This document shows positions 31,333 to 35,725 of a DNA stretch of 35,725 nt, in pieces; positions within the stretch are counted from its first letter, which is position 1, and each line of letters begins with the position of its first letter. The DNA lies in IMG/VR virus record IMGVR_UViG_3300031669_000119, positions 1-35,725 of that record. One strand, given 5' to 3'. The DNA comes from a virus. The notes under the pieces were generated by a model. That model saw nothing but the letters and a program-made list of their open reading frames with translations. It was not told the DNA's origin and ran no database searches. The position numbers were made by a program, and so were the translations under genes.

Positions 31333-31845
31333 ATGATTGCTAACGCATTTTTTCAGCTGTCCAAGGAGTCACCAGAGATAATTCAGTGGCTTCTTGATGC
31401 GATGCCTGGTGTTGACTCGATTGAAATACCAGGTGCCAGTGGTGGGGAAGTACGGATTATTGCTCATAAAAGTGACCACATTAAGTACAGAACTCTTAGT
31501 GGTCCACAGATTCTAAGTCGACTCGAACGCACCGCCGACAGCCCTTTGGCTGTAGCAGTCGCCTGGCTACTGCTGTGCTTTCACGACGTCTACTATGACA
31601 CAGACGACTTTCTGCACGACTACGTGAAAAACGTGTGTGGTGTAAGACTTGAGTGGGTACCGTTTTTCTTGCTAGACGGCAACTTGGTAGCCAGCTGCGA
31701 ACATTCTGCGTGCAAGGGTAAGCCAAAAAAATCTGACAAAGCCATTTTTCAAGTTGACAAAAACATTGCGAGTGTGCTACTTCCGCTAAGCAGTCCCGAA
31801 TTAAGAGAACTGTTTTTCGGAAGGCTTCGGAGGATCGATAAATGA
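31333..31845 (+). CDS. Protein of unknown function after Rad50-like gene
   Basis: 170 residues. The N-terminal half is mixed, with a helix and the strand GGEVRIIAHKSDHIKYR. The middle holds a hydrophobic helix AVAVAWLLLCFHDVYY (about 74-89) that could be a buried core rather than a membrane segment. The C-terminal half has two spaced cysteines (CEHSAC), which alone are too few for a clear zinc site. The stop overlaps the next ATG as ATGA, so the pair is translated together. Its place between Rad50 and ligase suggests a replication or repair accessory protein, but no family is recognised. Confidence 0.7.
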   Translation: MIANAFFQLSKESPEIIQWLLDAMPGVDSIEIPGASGGEVRIIAHKSDHIKYRTLSGPQILSRLERTADSPLAVAVAWLLLCFHDVYYDTDDFLHDYVKNVCGVRLEWVPFFLLDGNLVASCEHSACKGKPKKSDKAIFQVDKNIASVLLPLSSPELRELFFGRLRRIDK

Positions 31846-32669
31846 GTCAGCCTTCCTCAGTGAAAGCAGTTGGGTTTGCCTACTTCAGCCCGGAAGCTTT
31901 TGTGTTAGTCGCCAATCACAAGCAGGATCACATCCATTTGTTTCCTGCGAAAACAAACAACCAACCGTTGAAGCTTCAACAGGAGCGTCGTCGGCAAGTT
32001 GTCGCGTTGCGTGCACTTGAGAAGCTGGGGCAGCTTGCACCTCATGCAGCTAATATTGGGCTCGTGGTGGCTTTTGGTGACGCTTCCGACCTCGTTGACT
32101 TGGGTGTCCCTTTAATGGATGCAGAGGTAGACGAGGAGGGCAAGATTGTGGGGCGTCCACGTCAGAGTCGTGATGAGCTACTACGCCGTATCGAGGAAGA
32201 GGCAGTCAGCCTGAAAATTGATATACCTCTTTCCGCAGCTAAGCGCGCTCGTAAAAAAGCTGTCGTGGCCTCCGCTTACACTGGTCCCACCTTCCGTCAA
32301 CAGATGCTCAAGATCCGGGATGCTATTCAAGCGTCGGGTAAAAAAGAAACGTTCATCTTTGCGCATGAAGCAGCTACTCCTTCGATACTCCGGTTGATGG
32401 GAGACACTACGCGTGAGGATTTTAAGAGCGCTTGCGAGGGGATGATTACCCGTGGTGGTGTTCCCGACGACCTAATCAAAAGCTTCTTTAAGTGGGTGGA
32501 AGGCATCGATGGTGTCGGCCCCGATTTGAGCAAAGCAGTAGATATGCTACTCTACTCTGATGATGATATTGAACGTACTGAAGAAGAAGTCGCTGAGCAG
32601 TATTGTGTAGATGCGAAAGATGTCGCCCTCGTGGCGAACAGTTACCAACAGTTAACAGAAGACAGCTAG
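31842..32669 (+). CDS. Protein of unknown function, coupled to the preceding gene
   Basis: 275 residues, overlapping the previous gene by 4 bases (ATGA). The N-terminal half is an alternating strand-helix domain (VGFAYFSPEAFVLV, QVVALRALEKLG, NIGLVVAFGD). After a charged middle with DELLRRIEEEAVSLK and a basic AKRARKKAVV segment, the C-terminal half is helical: EDFKSACEGMI, FKWVEGIDGVG, DDIERTEEEVAEQY. I see no metal or nucleotide motif. Conservation of the ATGA coupling suggests it works with the preceding protein. The function is unknown. Confidence 0.7.
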   Translation: MSQPSSVKAVGFAYFSPEAFVLVANHKQDHIHLFPAKTNNQPLKLQQERRRQVVALRALEKLGQLAPHAANIGLVVAFGDASDLVDLGVPLMDAEVDEEGKIVGRPRQSRDELLRRIEEEAVSLKIDIPLSAAKRARKKAVVASAYTGPTFRQQMLKIRDAIQASGKKETFIFAHEAATPSILRLMGDTTREDFKSACEGMITRGGVPDDLIKSFFKWVEGIDGVGPDLSKAVDMLLYSDDDIERTEEEVAEQYCVDAKDVALVANSYQQLTEDS

Positions 32670-32705
32670 TCTTTAGCGATCCACTATCAAGAGGAGCATT
32701 ACGAG

Positions 32706-33677
32706 ATGGCAAAAAACGAAGATGTCGTCAAGGGTCTTGACCCAGACCTGTTCGAAGCGTCACTGACCGACGATGAGCCCGACAACGTGGAGCCTGCTTC
32801 AAAGGAACCTTCCGAAGAGGAAGTTCCTGAGGGTGATGAACCTTCTACATCTGAAGAGGTTTCCGAAGAAGAGTTGCAGGAAGAAGCGAGCTCAGGCGAA
32901 GAGGAAGCTGCTGCGCCCGCTAAATCCGAAGAGGCACCCGCGCCGCCTTCAAAGGAAGGTGATCCCTCGGATGTGGCTTCCAGCTACGAGGTCCAGCGTG
33001 GCTTCACGGCTGCCGGTGGAAAAACGTACCATCCCGGTGACGTCATCCCCATCAAATGTAAGCACTGCGCGCTTTGGGAACGTGAGTGGCTTGGTAAAAA
33101 GCGGTGTAGCGCAGGGCGTCGTCTTGACGCGGACACCGTCATGAGCGCCGAGCGTTTTTCATGTGGCTCCTTCTTCGTCTGCAAAGAGTACGACGCAGAG
33201 CTCAGTACTTTCCTCAGCATGTCGCTTCCAGAAATTCTTACCGTTCGCAGCATGCTGCCAGGACTGAAGAAGATTCTTGGTGCCTCCGACTTCCTCGGCG
33301 GCTGGTTAGAGCGTCATGCTGTTGAAGCAGACCTGCGGGAGGTGTTCGCGAATGCCAAGGGCTTCGTGATGTCGTTTAACAATCTGGAGCAGCTGAATCT
33401 GGCTGAAGGTTTCATCCGTCAGTACTCCAAGGTTGCTTCCCAGAAAGCGCGTCCGAAACGTCCACCGAAGCCTAAGTTCGAATCAGGCGACTGGGTGGAG
33501 TGGAAAGACCTGGTATCTAAAGAGCGTGTTGAAGGGCTCATTTTGTCCATCGCTCGCGGTAACATCATCCTGGCGGGCGTGAAGTCTCACAAGGGGCAAA
33601 AGTTCACCTACAAGTACAAGGAATGGAAAAATACACGCGACCCGCAGATCACCAAGAAAACAGCGAGCCCCGAATAA
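32706..33677 (+). CDS. Acidic-tail zinc-binding protein of unknown function
   Basis: 323 residues with GAGGAG before the ATG. The first 92 residues are a disordered acidic tract of E, S, P and A. From about 95 a globular domain begins (VQRGFTAAGGKTYHPGDVIPIKC) with cysteines C118, C121, C134, C153 and C159, probably a zinc site. A helical segment (165-255) follows. The C-terminus has an SH3-like pattern, FESGDWVEWKDLVSKERVEGLILSIARG, ending in Lys-rich sequence that could bind nucleic acid. It lies just before the ligase. I recognise no family; DNA-end or RNA binding is a guess. Confidence 0.75.
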   Translation: MAKNEDVVKGLDPDLFEASLTDDEPDNVEPASKEPSEEEVPEGDEPSTSEEVSEEELQEEASSGEEEAAAPAKSEEAPAPPSKEGDPSDVASSYEVQRGFTAAGGKTYHPGDVIPIKCKHCALWEREWLGKKRCSAGRRLDADTVMSAERFSCGSFFVCKEYDAELSTFLSMSLPEILTVRSMLPGLKKILGASDFLGGWLERHAVEADLREVFANAKGFVMSFNNLEQLNLAEGFIRQYSKVASQKARPKRPPKPKFESGDWVEWKDLVSKERVEGLILSIARGNIILAGVKSHKGQKFTYKYKEWKNTRDPQITKKTASPE

Positions 33678-33701
33678 CGCTCTAATTACGAGGCAATTAC
33701 C

Positions 33702-35342
33702 ATGCCGAGAGACAACTCGTACCTCGAGACACTCGAGATAGACACGTTCAAAGCCGCGATACTTGTGCTCGAGGAGCTTGAGAACGCGGCAGGTCCCAAA
33801 GTTCGTAAGGGGATCGTTGAGGAGAGCAAATCCAACCCGGTGCTGCAGGAGTTTTTTCTGAAGGCGCTGGGTACCGACAAGTACTACGTGCGCTTCAAGG
33901 AGGACGTTCCGTCTGCTGAGAACGGCTACGGTACACTAGAATCGTTCAAGTCATTTCTCATCGCTTTGGACGCGCTTACAGCACGGCGCGTTACAGGAAA
34001 CACAGCACGCGAGAAGATGACAAACTTCCTCGCCAAGTGCCACCCACGCGTCCGTAAGTGGTACCTGCGCGTGTTAGACCATGACCTTCGCATTGGTGTT
34101 GGTCGTACTACCATCGAGAAAATCTACGGTTCAGGTTTCTGGACAGGCACAAAAGAGGGAGAATTTCACTACCACGGATGCTGCCTGGCCAAAGACTTTG
34201 AGAAGGTGGTGACCGAGAAGAAGCCTCTCGAATTCCCTGTAACAGCGGAGTTCAAGTTGGATGGTGAGCGTGCCCTTCTTTACATCTTCCCTGATGAGCA
34301 TGAGCTTCAGGTGCACACGCGTGGTCTACTACGCAAAGCTGAAATAGAGGGTGTAGAATCTCTCATCGACCAGTGCATCGCGTTCGCTGCAACGCTTAAC
34401 GAGCTACGCGGTGCGCCGAAAAACACACCCCTCTTCCTCGATGGCGAGTTTTTGGCTACTGACTGGAACGAGACGTCCAGTGTGGTGAGCAAGACGGAGA
34501 CCTTTGATGAGGAGGACTTCTTGGCAAAGACTCGTGTGATTTTGTTCGACTGGGCTCCTGTCGAAGATTACATGAAAAAGAAGTACGAGATGCCCTGGAA
34601 GGACCGCAAGCAGCTTCTCATGCGGGCAGCAGGAGCTACACGTTTGTACGCAAAGGTCCGTCAGGCGACGGATAACCTTTACGTGCTTGGACACAAGGTC
34701 ATCCCTGACGCAGCTGCCCTTGACGCTTTTCATGCCTGGTCCCTTGATGGTGGCTTCGAGGGAACCATGATCAAGATGATGAATGCACCGCATGTGTTCG
34801 ACCGTGCGCACAAATACGTGCTCAAGCTCAAGCCTGTGAAAGACGAGACCGCCACCATCGTTGGGACGGTGGCTGGAACCAAGCAGCATTCTGCTGCATC
34901 TCCCCGAGACAAAAGCATCATCCGCGACGCAATGGTCACCGAGTTCGATGGTGTCGAGGATGATGGTTACTACTTCAACGCCTACGTAGACGATCCGGAG
35001 GCAGCTGCAGAGCATCTACGCACGCTTGTGAAAGATGATCGTGACCGTCGAATTTCGACACATCTCGATGGTGCTGTATCCTACCGCTACAGCGAGCGGC
35101 TGGGTGCGTTTGTTGTTGACCTTAATGGAGAAAAAGTTAATGTTGGTGGAGGTTTCCTCTTCAAGGCAGGTCAAGACGAACGCATGGAATACTGGCAACG
35201 TCGTGCCGAGTTAGTCGGCGTTAAGGTGGACATTAAGCTACAGGGCGATAAGGTCAGTGTAGCAAAAGCTCGGTTTAACAGATTCGTGAGGTTGCGTTGG
35301 GACCTCACAGAGTCATCGAACAGTGAAGAAGAAAGCACATAG
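33702..35342 (+). CDS. ATP-dependent DNA ligase
   Basis: 546 residues. The nucleotidyltransferase motif I is FKLDGERA with the adenylated lysine at 185. Later motifs include LDGEFLA (motif III/IIIa region), GGFEGTMIK (motif IV) and LKLKP (motif V). The N-terminal 170 residues are a helical DNA-binding domain with RKWYLRVLDHDLRIGVGR, as in T4-like ligases (T4 ligase is 487 residues). It seals nicks left after Okazaki-fragment processing and repair. GAGG precedes the ATG. It is followed by the AT-hook protein 13 bases on. Confidence 0.92.
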   Translation: MPRDNSYLETLEIDTFKAAILVLEELENAAGPKVRKGIVEESKSNPVLQEFFLKALGTDKYYVRFKEDVPSAENGYGTLESFKSFLIALDALTARRVTGNTAREKMTNFLAKCHPRVRKWYLRVLDHDLRIGVGRTTIEKIYGSGFWTGTKEGEFHYHGCCLAKDFEKVVTEKKPLEFPVTAEFKLDGERALLYIFPDEHELQVHTRGLLRKAEIEGVESLIDQCIAFAATLNELRGAPKNTPLFLDGEFLATDWNETSSVVSKTETFDEEDFLAKTRVILFDWAPVEDYMKKKYEMPWKDRKQLLMRAAGATRLYAKVRQATDNLYVLGHKVIPDAAALDAFHAWSLDGGFEGTMIKMMNAPHVFDRAHKYVLKLKPVKDETATIVGTVAGTKQHSAASPRDKSIIRDAMVTEFDGVEDDGYYFNAYVDDPEAAAEHLRTLVKDDRDRRISTHLDGAVSYRYSERLGAFVVDLNGEKVNVGGGFLFKAGQDERMEYWQRRAELVGVKVDIKLQGDKVSVAKARFNRFVRLRWDLTESSNSEEEST

Positions 35343-35355
35343 AAGGAGGCTAAAC

Positions 35356-35725
35356 ATGGCCAAAAAGACATCCCAGCAGATCACATTAGTAGGAGTTCGC
35401 GGCGCAAAGCTGCCCGTCACCGAGTGCTTGTTGGTAAACGCCAGCGGCGCCGAGTACGTCGTACAAGCTGTGCACAAAACCAAGGGACGTGCCCCCAACA
35501 AGCTCCGCACGTACACACTTCCGAAGGCGATGGTACAGTACTACTTCGCAGACGAAGATCTTGCGAGTGATGCCGAGGTGGAGGCTCCCGTAGCCACCGC
35601 CAAAAAGGCTGCTCCCAAGAAAGCTACCGACGCGAAGGCAGCCGACGCGCCCAAGAAGCGTGGTCGTCCAAAGGGTAGCAAGAAAGCTACCGACGCGAAG
35701 GCAGCCGACGCGCCCAAGAAGCGTG
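35356..35725 (+). CDS. AT-hook / H1-tail-like DNA-binding protein, C-terminus cut by window edge
   Basis: 123 codons before the right edge, with AAGGAGG before the ATG. The first 65 residues form a small beta-rich domain (QITLVGVRG, ECLLVNASGAEYVVQAV, LRTYTLPKAMVQYYF). After an acidic linker (DEDLASDAEVEAP) the protein becomes Lys/Ala/Pro-rich, with repeats of KKATDAKAADAPKK and the AT-hook core KRGRPKGSKK (101-110), which binds the minor groove of AT-rich DNA. The composition is like the C-terminal tail of histone H1 and of phage or bacterial H1-like proteins. The 3' end is not visible. Confidence 0.8.
   Translation, partial: MAKKTSQQITLVGVRGAKLPVTECLLVNASGAEYVVQAVHKTKGRAPNKLRTYTLPKAMVQYYFADEDLASDAEVEAPVATAKKAAPKKATDAKAADAPKKRGRPKGSKKATDAKAADAPKKR
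35617..35725 (+). repeat. 63-nt in-frame tandem repeat in the AT-hook protein gene
   Basis: A unit starting AAGAAAGCTACC at 35617 begins again at 35680, giving a 63-base (21-residue) period with exact identity over the 46 bases visible in the second copy before the edge. Each unit would encode one KKATDAKAADAPKK-linker plus one AT-hook, so more units would add DNA-binding hooks. Confidence 0.9.

Noticed and set aside
1-35725. CRISPR array, insertion sequence or integrase
   Set aside because: No spaced direct repeats, transposase or recombinase motifs were seen; the only repeats are short in-frame coding repeats.

Overview
The window is a dense, almost purely coding stretch (about 54% GC by eye) of a large tailed double-stranded DNA phage (Caudoviricetes). 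The evidence is a near-complete phage-encoded replication and recombination set (sliding clamp, clamp loader, DnaB-type helicase, DnaG-type primase, flap exonuclease, SF2 helicase, ssDNA-binding-like protein, RecA/UvsX recombinase, Mre11/Rad50 pair, RuvC-like resolvase, ATP-dependent ligase), a B12-type ribonucleotide reductase, a sigma factor, and a small island of virion-like genes. There is no integrase, ribosomal gene, tRNA or insertion sequence. The host cannot be read from the sequence. No DNA polymerase lies inside the window.

Layout. (1) 1-12098, minus strand: sliding clamp (cut by the left edge), flap exonuclease, a small linker ORF, replicative helicase, possible helicase loader, SF2 helicase, four poorly known proteins (one with a DUF3850/ASCH-like domain), class II ribonucleotide reductase, a small zinc protein, a coiled-coil acidic protein and a RuvC-like resolvase. 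(2) 12130-14359, minus: two tandem paralogues and a zinc-knuckle protein, probably virion components. (3) 14474-17770, plus: three more probable virion proteins, read divergently from block 2. (4) 17749-18687, minus: primase. (5) 18781-20195, plus: Cas4/RecB-like nuclease and a KH-domain protein. (6) 20196-20816, minus: SWIM zinc-finger protein. (7) 20929 to the right edge, plus: sigma factor, ssDNA-binding protein, thioredoxin-fold protein, RecA/UvsX, adenine methyltransferase, a histone-fold protein, Mre11, clamp loader, Rad50, three unknown proteins, DNA ligase, and a Lys/Ala/Pro-rich AT-hook protein cut by the right edge.

Three observations stand out. First, a 10-base motif, TTGTAAAATA and close variants, sits in five of the six main gaps next to replication, nucleotide-metabolism and sigma genes, and is absent from the gap that serves the virion genes. 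No -35 partner is visible. It is a candidate middle-class promoter, possibly read by the phage's own sigma factor, whose region 4 looks degenerate. Second, the phage encodes an 82-residue protein with a bacterial-type histone fold, and about 9 kb further on an H1-tail-like AT-hook protein with 63-nt tandem repeats, which suggests phage-encoded chromatin or genome-compaction proteins embedded in the recombination operon. Third, the ssDNA-binding protein carries a repeated acidic-W-G motif in its tail, and one copy of the same motif occurs in the acidic tail of a coiled-coil protein, which may be a docking code in the replisome.
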